NCBI RefSeq assembly: GCF_019112545.1
Contig: NW_025064940.1
Location: 124,001-188,000, forward strand
Length of the DNA: 64,000 nucleotides
DNA from: Guyanagaster necrorhizus
Taxonomy: Eukaryota; Basidiomycota; Agaricomycetes; Agaricales; Physalacriaceae
Reading direction: 5' to 3'
Part shown: positions 39,087-50,357 of the stretch, in pieces
Layout of the letters: every line of letters starts with the position of its first letter
How positions within the stretch are numbered: position 1 is the stretch's first letter
Translations under genes and position numbers: made by a program
Notes under the pieces: generated by a model
Database searches by the model: none
Told to the model about the DNA's origin: nothing
What the model saw: the letters and a program-made list of their open reading frames with translations, nothing else

Positions 39087-39885
39087 TCATAGCAAGACTA
39101 AGGCGGTGTGTTTGATGGTAAAGGTTCTTCCACTGCCCGCCTTCCAGAAACAATGGTTGATACCACGTACATCTCTCCATTGCTCTTCGCAGCAGGTGCG
39201 ATGGCAGACACCGCCGGAGCACTTCGAGCCTTCCGCTGCAGACGAATGGGAGCGTTTATCGATCATGTTCCTTAGCAGCTCGCTAAGGAAGGTTCTCCAT
39301 GTCTGTCTGAGAACACGAGGATCGACTTCGTCGATATCCGGAGGATCATCAATGGTGATGCACCAATCTACGGGTAGCACACCGGGCCATGTTTTCGCCT
39401 GATCAAGTCTTATGGAGACCCGAGTTCGTATGAGTTGGTCAAACACCTCCAAAGGGCTGCATGCTCCTGGAAAGAGCTTAATTTCGAGGTGGGTGTACTG
39501 GATGTTGGGGAAACATTTGCGAAAGCCGGCATAATTGGGCATGTGGCACAACACTATGTAGGGAAATAAGGCTGAGTCGTTGTTTGATTTGATGAGATTG
39601 ACATGACAGGTAATGGTACACGTAGATTCGCGGGGAAAAGGACGGTAGACCGAGGATGTTTTGGAACGGGTGATAGAGCTAAGGTAGAATAGGTATCCGA
39701 CGGTGGGGACGTAGATATGCCAGGATGTGATACTGGCATAGGCATCCCTCCAGAGGGTGCAGACAAGGGTGCATGCAGTCATGAAGGCTATATGGTCTTC
39801 AGATAGATGTTCAAAGTATCAAAACTCGGAGATGATAATGTCGACGAGCTCGAAGGGCAGCTGGCCGTAGAAGAGTTTCTAATTG
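39087..39885 (-). pseudogene. F-box protein gene broken by a stop in the F-box
   Basis: The frame reads an F-box at its start: YGQLPFELVDIIISEF, then a TGA (plus coordinates 39819-39821), then YFEHLSEDHIAFMTACTLV and CTLWRDAYASITSWHIYV. Both halves are in the same frame and the split lies inside the domain. F-box proteins pick substrates for SCF ubiquitin ligases; mushrooms have large families of them. Downstream, the frame stays open for about 230 codons with no further repeat domain I can name. The TGA could be a CGA codon changed by one C-to-T step. A shortened product from the internal Met at 39782 would lack half of the F-box. Confidence 0.6.
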
Positions 39886-40262
39886 TATCCCCTACGAAAA
39901 GGGCCGGGGGATATCAACCATATGTAATGCTCGTATAACTGATGTCAGGCAGCAGCTGTTCATCCTTCGTGAAACAACAGACGCGCCTCTTCCACTGAAC
40001 AAGTTAAACAAGGATTGATCAACAAACACGTGAAGTCGTCCTCTTTCGCTACTAGTCACGGTACGCAGTACTGTACAATACTTCCCATCATCATCAGTAG
40101 TGCCAGCCCCGTGTCTCGAGAAAGAAAACGAGGATCGAGACGAGCTAGACGACGTTCCCCACCACCGTGGGTGACCTGGACAAACCATCGAAATCAGCTT
40201 TTCTTACGACTTTTTGGTATGTGCTGTTTCCTTTCTATATATTTGCCTCATCGAATACCCAG

Positions 40263-41025
40263 ATGAGCTTTCTGCGGCGGCTAGGTGATGGCCTAAACCG
40301 TCTGCGCCATCGTACGACAGCAGCGAATCTTATAGGAAAAGCGTCGGCCATCCGACCTCGCCCCGACCAGGAGTTTCTACTCTACCAGAAAACGCGGCTG
40401 CCCTGGTGGGTGAACTGGACTTATGGATTGCTCGGGTTAAATATTGTCTTTACGTGCGTCCCACTTTCGTCTTGCTCAATCCGTTTTACTCAGTATTTGA
40501 GAAAACAGCGCGTCAACGATGGACCTTGTGTGGAACAACTGGACAAAATTATCCACAGAAAAGCCGGCTTATGCTACTGATGATGACGACGACGACGACG
40601 AGAAGGACCGCACACATCGTATCCTCCGGTCAACATGGGAGCGATTTTCCGTCGCTGCCTTGGTTTTCCTGTCAGGTTGTGTTACTACAGCTGTGGTCAT
40701 GCAAATGCGTTCTTCATACGTCCTCACATTCGATATCTTGGCTGACCATGGACAACGCAATCTATTCCTCCAGACCATTCGAACAGGTCCAGCCAAGGGC
40801 CTCTCCTTCCCCTTCAATAAGGCCTACTTGTTACCTGGCCGGAGCAAAACGGAGTTCATGATCCGTGTGGATGGGAAGCCCACGTGGTGGTACATCTCAT
40901 TGGATGACAACTGCTTTATTGCTGGAAAAAAAGTTTCCCCACAAGAGGCTCGCGCAACTATTGCGAGTACGTGGGGATCGAAAAGGGTTTCGCAGGAGAT
41001 TGCAAACCCCTTCTTGAAGCGGTAG
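40263..41025 (+). CDS. Hypothetical protein with two membrane segments
   Basis: Exon 1 (40263 to about 40454) and exon 2 (about 40507-41025) join in phase to about 235 residues. The N-terminus is basic and could be a mitochondrial targeting sequence (SFLRRLGDGLNRLRHRT). A first membrane segment spans the junction (WVNWTYGLLGLNIVFT). An Asp run (seven residues, 40579-40599) follows, then a second segment (FSVAALVFLSGCVTTAVVM), then a C-terminal globular part (GKPTWWYISLDDNCFIAG). The plan of two helices plus a soluble domain recalls TMEM223-like mitochondrial proteins, but I am not sure. The first ATG follows an AG, so an upstream exon cannot be excluded. Confidence 0.55.
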
Positions 41026-41302
41026 CAGAGGTAGTATATCTTGATGAAAATCAAGCACTCGTCACCTATCACGTCTGCTATATCCTCAACAGCAAGAATC
41101 TCAAGAAAAGTTCCGATGGTTTGTATGAACATGTTCTTCTGCCTTTGTTCTACGACATTGCGAAGATAATGTTGCAGGTCGCAGAGCTCGAAGCCCGGAG
41201 CACAGGTAATACAGAGCATGAATAGTTTCAATGACAGTAGAACAGAAGTGTGTCCGTCGTTTTCAATAGACGACAAGCTGAATTTGCGATTTTCTCTAAA
41301 CG

Positions 41303-41787
41303 TCACGTTGTGACTGGGCGCATCGGTTTCAGTTCGGGCACTAGAGTCGAGCCAGTCCCCTCGAAGAAACGGTCCATGATCGCGTTTGAGACTGTCACTG
41401 CGGGTTCTTGGGCATGAAATACCAGAAGGTCCAGAACGTGAGCATTTTGCCGATGTGAAGCCAAGCCTTGTACAATTGACGGAAGGGCGTAACAGTGGTT
41501 AGGAACAAAGATCACTAATACCATGCACCGTCGTGATCTACATCTCCCATTTCCTATCCTCGAAGCTCCTCCAGCGCCAAATACAAAGAGGAAATTGTGA
41601 CCCAATTCAAAATCCATGACACGAACAGTATACCGCGATGGGAGGTAGGTGTTTTCCCAAATACTTGGCATTTCTGTCTTGACAAGCATGTGAATAGGCA
41701 TTCTACAACTTGCTCATCGGCGACTGCGGACAACTCCCCGCGAATATGCGTTACGAGTAATACAAATATGAAAAGAACGGATGCCAA
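41303..41787 (-). CDS. Possible small secreted or membrane protein, model unclear
   Basis: From Met 41787 the frame begins with a signal-peptide-like stretch (MASVLFIFVLLVTHIRGELS). A second frame, 41303-41701, carries the longer C-terminal part (LDLLVFHAQEPAVTVSNAI). The two overlap and I could not find a convincing intron to join them. It lies divergent from the pectin methylesterase gene with about 180 bases between. Either a small gene with an intron I misread or two chance frames. Confidence 0.3.
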
Positions 41788-41968
41788 GTTTTTTTTCCAA
41801 CTTGTCCGCGACTTCGCAGGTTATCCTGACGGTTCATGGCGTTCTCTGCCTACCGAAAATTCTCCTTGACCTCTAGATATTTCTTCCCCGTCCGCCGTCT
41901 TATCGCGCGATGCTCAAGTTCTGTATATATAAGCGTCGCGTCGACGTAGTGGACCGATAGAGCTAGCC

Positions 41969-43491
41969 ATGTTTCTTAAGGTATTCACCTCCATTCTCTG
42001 TGCTCAAGCAGCCTGGGCTTATAGCTCGCCACCCTCCGGCGCCATCACTGTCGGCAGCTCCGGGACGTACTCTACCTTCTCTGAAGCATTGTCGGATACG
42101 TCTAGCAGTGCACGTACTCCCGTATCTCAATTTCTTGCAGAGGTACTTATGACCTTCCAGGTTTACTTCATTTACTCTGGCACGTACACCGGTCAAACAC
42201 TCATCTCGCGAAGCAACATCAAAATCTATGGACAGACCAGCACTGCCGACAGCTACACCGGCAACAGTACGTAGTCCTCCCTTCTCTCGCCGATGGACTT
42301 TTTCGAACATTCATTTTAGCGGTCACTTTGACTAACTCTCTCGGTGCTGATGATGCCGGATCCAATGATGCCAGTGGCACTGTCCGTGTTCACGGCTCCA
42401 ATGTTGCCCTCTACAATCTGAACATCGTGAATTCACGTGGTGAGGTTTGTTCCTGCTTCCATACTTTCTTCTAGCGATGTGAGCAGAACTTTTTCTTCTT
42501 CTTCCAGGGCGTAAGTGCTTCCGAATGTCGTCTTATTCGGAGACAACCGTTGATGCGTCTCTAGGACCAAGCCATTGCTCTGAGTATTCAGGCAACCCAG
42601 TTTGGCGGTTACGGTTTGAAAATTGTCGGTTATCAGTGAGCTTTCTGTACCCTTTGCTACGACTACATCCCGATAATTGGCCGTAAGGGACACTTTGTTG
42701 GCAAATGTTGGCTAGTATGTCCAGTTCTTTTCTGGAGTATGCAGATTGTCTTTACACCGAATTCATAGCGAATTTATCGCCAACTCTTACATTGAAGGAA
42801 ATACTGACTTTGTACTTTTTTATGTCTTCATATTTTCCTCATTCTCACTATTTGCTTTACCACACAGATCTTTGGACAAACCGCATCGTGAGCACTCAGT
42901 CATGAATAGTGATCCTTCTCACGGACCAGTATCCAGGCTCTGGATTACCAGCTCTGTCATTCATGTAATGTCCCTCTTCAATCTCTGGTTCCCATCCATT
43001 CCCGTTCAACTCCTTTACAGACTTTGGGTGACGGATGGATCACCGCCTCCGGAAGAAGCAGCAGCGACAGCAACTGGTATGTTATTGACAGCAGTGAAAT
43101 CAGTGGAACCGGGGATGCCTACCTCGGAAGGCCATGGCAAAGCTACGCCCGAGTCGTCTTCCAGAATAGCTACCTCCACAGCAACGTACCCGCCGCAGGA
43201 TGGTCCGTCTGGAGCACTGGGTTAGTTCCAGACACACTTTCGTCCGCAAATGTTTTGCTGATCCACAGTTATCCTTTAGCGATGAACGGTAAAAAAAACA
43301 TTTCCTTCACAAACTCGTGGTCCTGACACTCTCTGGATAGCACCGACCATGTTACTTTTGCTGAATACGGTAACTCTGGTGCCGGGGCTTCCACTTCTTC
43401 TCGTGCAAGCTTCTCTGAGGTTTTGAGCAGCGCTGTGACCATTTCGACCGTGCTAGGCTCCACGAGCTGGATCGACTCGGATTTCTTGTAG
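41969..43491 (+). CDS. Pectin methylesterase (carbohydrate esterase family 8)
   Basis: A secreted beta-helix enzyme that removes methyl groups from pectin. A signal peptide (FTSILCAQAAWAYS) starts the protein. Seen: VYFIYSGTYTGQTLISRSN, TLTNSLGADDAGSNDASG, NLNIVNSRGE, DQAIALSIQATQFGG, the catalytic Asp in GYQDTLLAN, the second Asp and Gln in NTDFIFGQTAS, LGDGWITASGRSSS, the active-site Arg in LGRPWQSYARVVFQ, and TDHVTFAEYGNSGAGAS. At least eight introns are needed. A TATAAG box (41926-41931) lies about 40 bases before the ATG. All catalytic residues survive. The first intron (about 42110-42160) may be optional, since the frame also stays open through it. Confidence 0.9.
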
Positions 43492-43842
43492 TACGAGTAT
43501 TCACTCTATTTATCGTTGCCTCGAATATTTTCAGCCAATCTACGCCAAATTTCAATCTACACACTTATGATACGTAACATTGACCAGTTGAATTTATGCA
43601 AAATTTCTTAATCCTGCGATCTTTTTGGGGGTGGGGGTGTTTGGCAACTACCCACGTTAGCCAGTTTTTAGAAGGATTTCCTGCCAAGCGCAAGAGCGGC
43701 GCACCAACACCAACTCGACCATAGCTTGGCTTCGGCCGATTGAAGTGGCAACTACGTCTACAGGGCATTTGGGACAGAGGGTCGGAAATATGTGGACTAC
43801 GTGCAATTATGGATAGCTTCTGGGTTTATTTATAATCGTATG
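43492..43842. other. Intergenic between convergent genes
   Basis: 3' regions of the pectin methylesterase gene and of SMC6; no gene seen. Confidence 0.5.
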
Positions 43843-46800
43843 CTAACGGAAAGACAACATGCCCTGGTTCCGCTCAGGATCAGGCATCCGATGCAGACGA
43901 ACAGAGGTGCCGATCATAACGTTGGTCACATCTTGAGGTGTAATAAGAATGTACTGCTTCTTATCGGATTGTTTGGCAGTTTCAATCTATATACAGTCAG
44001 TCACCAGGAGAGCGAGAACGGATGAGCAATTACCATCATATTCATAGAGACTCGCCGATTGACAACATCCATAAATACATCGAATTCATCTAATAAGTAC
44101 GGACTGTCAGTTTATGACTTCCCTTGATTTCCAGAACATAGACATACCCAGGCACCTCAGAGGGCATCCGATAGCCTCCCATAGCGACAATAAAAAGCAT
44201 ATAGTGGAGTATGATTTTTCTCCGCCGCTCAACGACCTTGGATCCTTAGAACCTTGCGCTGCAGCCTGTTCGTCGGTTTGGACCTACAGAGACAAATTTA
44301 GAAGTACAACAATGATGATTCTTGTCAATCACCCTCAATTCCAGAGTTTCGTCTTCGCGTTTAAAGATGACTTTGCCCCAATACCCGCGGTTAGATAGAT
44401 TAAACTGGAAGATGAGTTTGCATCGGAGAGCTATGTGGAGTAAGAAGTCGTGCCATCTCTTGCTGCGCTCCGTCAGAGAGTTCTTTAATGCCTGGAGAAT
44501 GTCAAAAGATAAATTTTATGGGAAGTTTTGTTGCAAGCCACTCACAATGACCAAGGACGCCATCTGCCCAATATCTCTCTGGATAGTTTCGAGTAGATCG
44601 CTCTGCCGATTGACCTCTGTCGTCATATCCTCAACAGAAGCGCCATTTCTACAAGCTTATGAGCAGAGTGGAATGCACTGGGAGAAGTACTGCACCTTCT
44701 TTCCCTCTCCTCTAGAGCGGCTTGCGCCGCTTCGATGTTTCTGTTGATCCCATCAGGTTTCCGACGTGTATCCACCCGTTCGCAATACTCTTCAGCCTTT
44801 GCAGACCATTCCTAGTCATGAGAGCCATATAAATTGCTGACGCCGGGTTCACTATGACTGGACTCGCCTGAAAGTCTGCTTGAAGGACCTCTGCATTAGC
44901 CTCGACCTGCTCCACTCGGGTGGTTTCATCAGCGAGCTTACGCTCGTAGTGTGCAAAGTTAGATCTATACTGTGTCCGTTTCTCGGCAGCATTTTCGGCT
45001 TTGGCCTTGTTGAAGGATGGTCAGCCGTACGACAAAGTCCAGACTGGTCAGTCATACCTGTATGACGTCGCGTCTGTCGCCGAATTCGTCAATATCAGCC
45101 TTAACATCTTTTAGCTTCGTCAGGAGCTCTTTCTGTGCTGCGTCGATTTCACTTTTCCGGGTATAGTGAGCTTCAAACTGAACCTCAAGACTTCTCTTTT
45201 CCTCTTCTTGAATCTGGCCGCATATATTTAGAGTAAGAGTCAGACAGAAGTATCCACATACCCGATTGGCATCCTCTAAACCAGCAATATTGATGGGCAA
45301 GGCGTCCTGAGCTGCGGCTTCGTGATCTTTGAGTGTACTTCTGGCTGTCAGGATGGCTTCATTAGCAGCCCTTTCCTCTCTCTGAGGGTAAGCAGATGGT
45401 GGGTTCACAGCAGAAGAAATCGGGAACCTTGTACGCACCATCTTGGTTTGGAAGTCACGCTTTGCTGATGCGAGCTCTCGGTTGAGTTGGTCTACAAACT
45501 GCTGGCCAGCATCACGCTCGCGTTGATGCCGTTCTAATTCCCGGTGATAATTTCTGTCAAAATGAGGCGTTACCCAACACACAGACGAAGCGACACAATA
45601 CGAACATCTTTTCGGAAGCTATGTCATGACCGCTCAACAGTAATCTAGTCACATCATTCTTCGGTCGCGGTAATCCCGAAGAAGATCCACCGCCTTCACT
45701 GATGATGTCGTATAATTATCTCTCCGAATTCAATAATGTCGACAAACTTACTGAAATTGACGGACCAAGAACCCATCTGTGGTCCATGCAAATCCACCTC
45801 GCCCAAAGTCACGGAGAATCGCATCACCTTCTGAACGAGTGGAAGCCAAGAAAATGGATTCAATGTGATACTGGTTGACGAACATTTGCGTAACGTAAGG
45901 GTCGGATATCTTCGAAACGTTTCAGACATAACTTGACCAGAAAACAAATATGGATACCATACCTCAAGGGCGCGAAGGGCAGTCAAATAACGAGCGGGGG
46001 GCTCCCCGCTGCTATAATCAAATGTCAGATCTCTCTTCGCGACGACAATCTGCAAACCCGCGCTGAGTTCAATAGAGCGTCAGAAAACAAAATTCCAGTA
46101 AAGATGCCGTACGAGGCGTACTTTCCGTTCTCATTCAACAACTTCCTCAGCTGGAATAGATCAGCACCGTCTGTAACAGCCCAAGCAACCAAAAAACCGC
46201 GCAACTGCCTTCGCAGCAATTCGGCCCATTTCTGGGGGTCGTGAACCTTGACGTGGACCCCTAGAGGACCTATAGGGAGGTCACCCTTCCACCGCATTCG
46301 TTTGATCCGCTCGAGAATCTGGGGCAGCTTTGGCCGCAGCACACACGGTTTGCATCTCCCTCTCATCGCTCTGAGAGAGCTGTGAGCACATGAATACTCC
46401 GACAAGTCAGGAAACGTACCAGCATTTCCCTTAATAGCCGTTTATTGCTCCTAAGCTCGTCGCCAAGCTCTTCCTTCCTCGCGGTTAGATCTGCAATATC
46501 TCCCATGGCTGTGATTTCCTCTTCGTAGCGAGTCACGGCTGCAGTCCCGGCGTCGAAATCGGCCTAAGCAGTGATCATTCAGCGGAAACCATTAGGAAAC
46601 CAATGTATATCAAACCTGGGCTTTCTGCAGCTTTTGTTGAATCTGTGTTTGTCTGGCCTTCAGCTCTGCTACCTCGTTGATTGCATCTGTCATCTCCGCC
46701 TTTTTGTCATTGACATGTGCCCAAACCAATTCCTTCTTCAACTCGTCGACTCTTTTCTTCTGATATCTGGCTCTTTGGACCTCTCGAAGGCGCTGCTTGG

Positions 46801-47778
46801 CTTCATTAAGGCTTGATCGTAGGTCAGGTAAGACAACACCCTTCTGTTCTATGATCCTCGACGTGTGTATAATATTCTCGTGGCACGTGTCATACTCCTG
46901 GACCAGCTGAGAAAGTTGAGTGCCGCGCAGAAAGAGCTGGAAAAGAGATAATGAACGGGAGAATGTGAATCTCCTATTTTCGATAAACCTTGTATTTATC
47001 CTGTTTACTAGAGGCGCTTAGAAATTGTCTCGCAGCATCTGAGATAGGAAAGAATGAGATAAAGGAAATACAGGAATAAGTTGACAAATCTTGAGTTAGG
47101 ACGTTCATGGGATTGTCTACTTGGATATTCATATGATCACAAATGGTGGATACCTCATCACGCTTGGTGCTGATAATTTTTCCCTCTTTGGTTTGGATTT
47201 TCCACGACGATGAGCCGTTTTTCGTGAATCGGCGCACAATGACGATGGTCTTTCTATATTCATGGGGTTTGTAGGCCTCCTCTCCTTGATTCTTGAGGTG
47301 AATTATGACTTCTGCGACACTGGTTCTCATAAGGCAATAGATTCGACATACAGTAGAATCAACGTAAACTTACGACTGTCTCTCACGGATAAATGATTTT
47401 AATCCATTTCCACGTCCGGTAGAGTTGGCTCGTCCTCCGAGTGCCACAGTAATAGCAGAAAGGATGTCGCTTTTCCCACTGCCATTGTGAACTGAAAACA
47501 AGGAATGTTAGAGGAATACGTAGGCGTGGCGTTCCAGAACATACCAATGATAAAGTTAATCTGTGGCCCAAAAGCAAACGACAAATATCTGTGGCACATG
47601 AATTGGTGCATTTCGATGTACTCAATGATACCATATTCAGCGACTCCCTGAGATACAGGTCAGTGTAAGTATCAGTGCAATAAATTTGACAAACCCCAAG
47701 AATGTTATGCTTCGCGCTCAAAGATGCAAGGATCCTATCTCTGTACTTTTTTTCAAACTTATCGTCGTCATAGTCCAT
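43843..47778 (-). CDS. smc6: SMC6, structural-maintenance-of-chromosomes protein
   Basis: SMC6 pairs with SMC5 in a complex for recombination repair. The N-terminal ATPase half is readable from about 47620 ([19 protein letters not shown]), with Walker A at 47460-47491 split by an intron. Then come NPMNVLTQD and [15 protein letters not shown], long coiled coils (46400-46960 and 44400-45560), the hinge around 45690-46330, the Walker B region [16 protein letters not shown] near 44050-44100, and the C-terminal [19 protein letters not shown] before the stop at 43843. About 15 or more introns occur. The Walker A core reads VHNGSGKS, where the first residue is normally Gly. Upstream of Met 47778 the frame continues to a Met at 47952 but meets a TAA at 47911-47913, so I chose the downstream Met. 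Confidence 0.9.
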
Positions 47779-47952
47779 GTTAGTGTCGACATCTTCACTA
47801 CTATTTCCGTTTTCTTGATTTTCATCATTCTGTCCTCTTGCCTTCCCTTTACCACGCGGGCCGTCACAGTTGACACAAGTTTTCTTAGATGGAGGTGTAT
47901 TTGTTCGGTCTTAGTCATCACTACCGGAGGCTATGCTCTGTCGCTTAGCCAT

Positions 47953-48522
47953 AGCGGCTTTCTATTTCTAAGCCGTAGCTGGAATGGTGAGAAACTTGCT
48001 ATAAGCATAGTGAATGAGAACAATGTTGGCGGAGTTCACCTATTACACAGAAGGGAATTTTTGAAGAATCTAGCGCAGAACAGCAAAGAACAAATGCGAC
48101 GAATCAAAGGAAAGGAAAAAAAAACAGGAAGTCAGACGTGAAAGAAAGCCGACCGTCAGTGGATAAGTGAGTGCACGACGGTGATTTCAGTCTCCAATCG
48201 GCTTTTCCCGCGAACAGGACCGCCGGCAAACAAGTGCTCTTCCCCTTTGGACCATGTGTCCCGCAGATGAGTTCAAGTACCCATTGATGGATTAATTAGT
48301 TATCGGAATCGGTAATCAAGGGCAAACAAGTATCTATTCGAATTTCGACTGCTCACTATTATCAGGATACCCATCAGGTTCGCTCCTGAGGATTTTAGCA
48401 AATCTTCATTTCTTCATTATTGCTCAGGTATTGTATAGTCTGTATTTAAAAAGTCGCTGAAGTTTCTCAAAGCTCACAGTCGGATCTATCAACATTCACG
48501 GTTCTGCCTCTTCGGTGCCGCC
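47953..48522. other. Intergenic, divergent promoters
   Basis: Lies between SMC6 (minus) and the gene at 48523 (plus). A TATTTAAAAAG element is at about 48440-48452. No gene seen. Confidence 0.5.
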
Positions 48523-49075
48523 ATGTCCACCAAAATCTACATCGCTCTCAACGTCTCCGAATTCGGCACGTTGAAGGGAAAATATCACTGGGCGCTTGCG
48601 CTCCCCCGGCCTGAATTTAACTACAGGCTAGATAAACCGCTTGATCTCTATCAATCTGTCTTCAGCGACGAGACAGATTCGTGGGTCGCAGATCATAAGG
48701 TCGGGTCTAATGCCTTGTCCGTCGCCAACATCCCCGGATTCATGTTTCTTGTACAATTGCCATCCATCAATGTTTCTTTTGATGAGTTATCGAACTTCGT
48801 ACAGTTGGAGGAGCCGACTCAAGGGTCCACTCCATTGTGCCAGGAACGAGACGAGTGGTCCTGTGCCAGTGGGTCATCCGCACGCTGCAAAGAATTATGG
48901 ACAAAGGTTGGTTCATAGCGACGCCCAGAGGTTCACTAAGCGACAGAGACTCATATTACAATTACATCTGCCGGACGAAGGGTCTCACTTGTGAAGTGGC
49001 TTTAAGTGCCGGATCCAACAACCCTCAGTTTGTGGGTCAAGTGATGAACAGGGTGCGAATTATAGACAGGCAATA
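48523..49075 (+). CDS. Hypothetical protein, possibly frameshifted
   Basis: The frame from Met 48523 reads STKIYIALNVSEFGTLKGKY, HWALALPRPEFNYRL and FLVQLPSINVSFDELSNFV, then DEWSC near 48855-48866. The downstream continuation that looks coding (QWVIRTLQRIMDKGWF, to a stop at 49073-49075) lies one frame over, and the change falls within a few bases of 48870 with no GT..AG intron to explain it. The order recalls small basidiomycete proteins with an N-terminal ligand-like domain and a W-V-x-x-A-L-x-x-L helix, of unknown function. A TATA-like box lies about 70 bases upstream. It may be a recent pseudogene or carry a sequencing error. Confidence 0.45.
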
Positions 49076-50066
49076 AGCTGTCAATAATATTGTGCGTCAT
49101 CTGAGTCCCCTCTTAACATTCTTACCGTCATAGATAGCTTATCATTACGGTTGCAGGTGTTGTACCACCTTCCTGTCCATGTCATAGGTTGGGACTGGCC
49201 TGACTCAGAAGAGCAGAATAGACTTTCTCATGCACGAGATGATATGTACTCCATACACTCTCACCATACGCTCGTGATGACACCAATGTCATATATTAAC
49301 TACGCTCCAGAAAAAGTACACAGGTGTAAGTATACTATGTTACAGTGCTAGGGTATCGAGGAAAGGAGGCATAGGCCCAAGCAAGGGTGGTATAATCAAG
49401 GCGACATTGATAAGATACAGTACTAAGGGACATGGGAACGGTACCAACTTGAGATCCGCTTTTGCTTCCAGCTCGAACGGTTCAATTATTTTTGGTATCC
49501 AGCGCTCTCAGTTCCAAAGCCCACACTTTGCATTTAGAGAGTTCCAGTTGATTGCTTTGCAATGCTCCTAATAAGACGGTAGCCATCCAGCACATTCCCA
49601 ATCAATTCCTGTGACTTTCTAGCTTAGCGGTGTCTCTATCACCATAATGTTTTGGGGCGTAAAATTATTGTGGGTGAACATTAAGGGATGTGCGAGCTTT
49701 TGACTGGCTTGAACAACTGGGTTGAAATCCTCTACGGCGTATTTGGGTGTTCAGGTGTCCCTCGTCTCGATAGGGCCCGCACCAATCCATGTCTGTGAAG
49801 GCGGCTGCAAATCAATGGCCCGCCTGTGACTGAGCAGATGGAAGTCGATTTCGGAGGGGGAATTGCTCGAGGCTGATCGAAACCGTCCTTCAGCTCTGCC
49901 TTATCTAGCTTTAATACATCCGTTATCCGTTATTGAATCGATAAGCCGCTGCTACTAGGTACAAGCCTCTATAAATTGGCTTGCCAGGCGATTGCACTGC
50001 ACCTTATCTCTGCCATCAAGGTTGTTTCAAGGAGCAGTACCTCATGTCTAGTACTGATTTCAATCT
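49076..50066. other. Intergenic up to the retrotransposon block
   Basis: No gene seen. Bases 50062-50066 (AATCT) directly before the copia LTR should be one half of the target duplication; the other half would be outside the window. Confidence 0.45.
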
Positions 50067-50274
50067 TGTTGGGATAGCAATCCTGAGCGAGTACGAGAAC
50101 ATACTTGAAGATACGATGCCAGTCAGCAGCAGCTGACTTGGATTGTGATCCAGACTTATTTAGTATCTTATAGAAAGATCTCAAAGTAATACAAAATGTA
50201 TTTAAGTAGAACGTCTCTCTCTCAAGAGGCTAATAATAATCCTTTGTACATTATTCTGCTCTCTACTTACAACA
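50067..50274 (+). repeat. 5' LTR of copia copy 1
   Basis: 208 bases, starting TGTTGGGATA and ending ACTTACAACA (TG..CA ends with inverted TGTTG/CAACA tips). It is the same length as, and by eye roughly 87-88% identical to, the LTR at 61948-62155 when that one is read on the minus strand. Confidence 0.9.
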
Positions 50275-50288
50275 GGTTATGGGCCCCA
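50275..50288 (+). promoter_or_regulatory. Copia primer binding site, half-tRNA type
   Basis: GGTTATGGGCCCCA follows the LTR directly. It matches the complement of the anticodon stem-loop of initiator tRNA-Met (GGTTATGAGCCC) with one difference, the half-tRNA priming used by Drosophila copia and many fungal copia elements. Confidence 0.6.
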
Positions 50289-50357
50289 GCCATAACTGAA
50301 CTTATGTTGCTACTCACTTTGCACCCTTTCATACTTTACATACACATGTAGAACTGC

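Noticed and set aside
40824..41306. Minus-strand frame of 160 codons
   Set aside because: It is antisense to the two-helix protein gene at 40263-41025, which has membrane segments and phase-keeping introns; read as a shadow.
42600..42960. Apparent stop codons in pectin methylesterase (after DTLLANVG and IFGQTAS)
   Set aside because: Canonical introns (GTATGT..TAG and GTGAGC..CAG) remove both and restore the family sequence, so the gene reads as intact.
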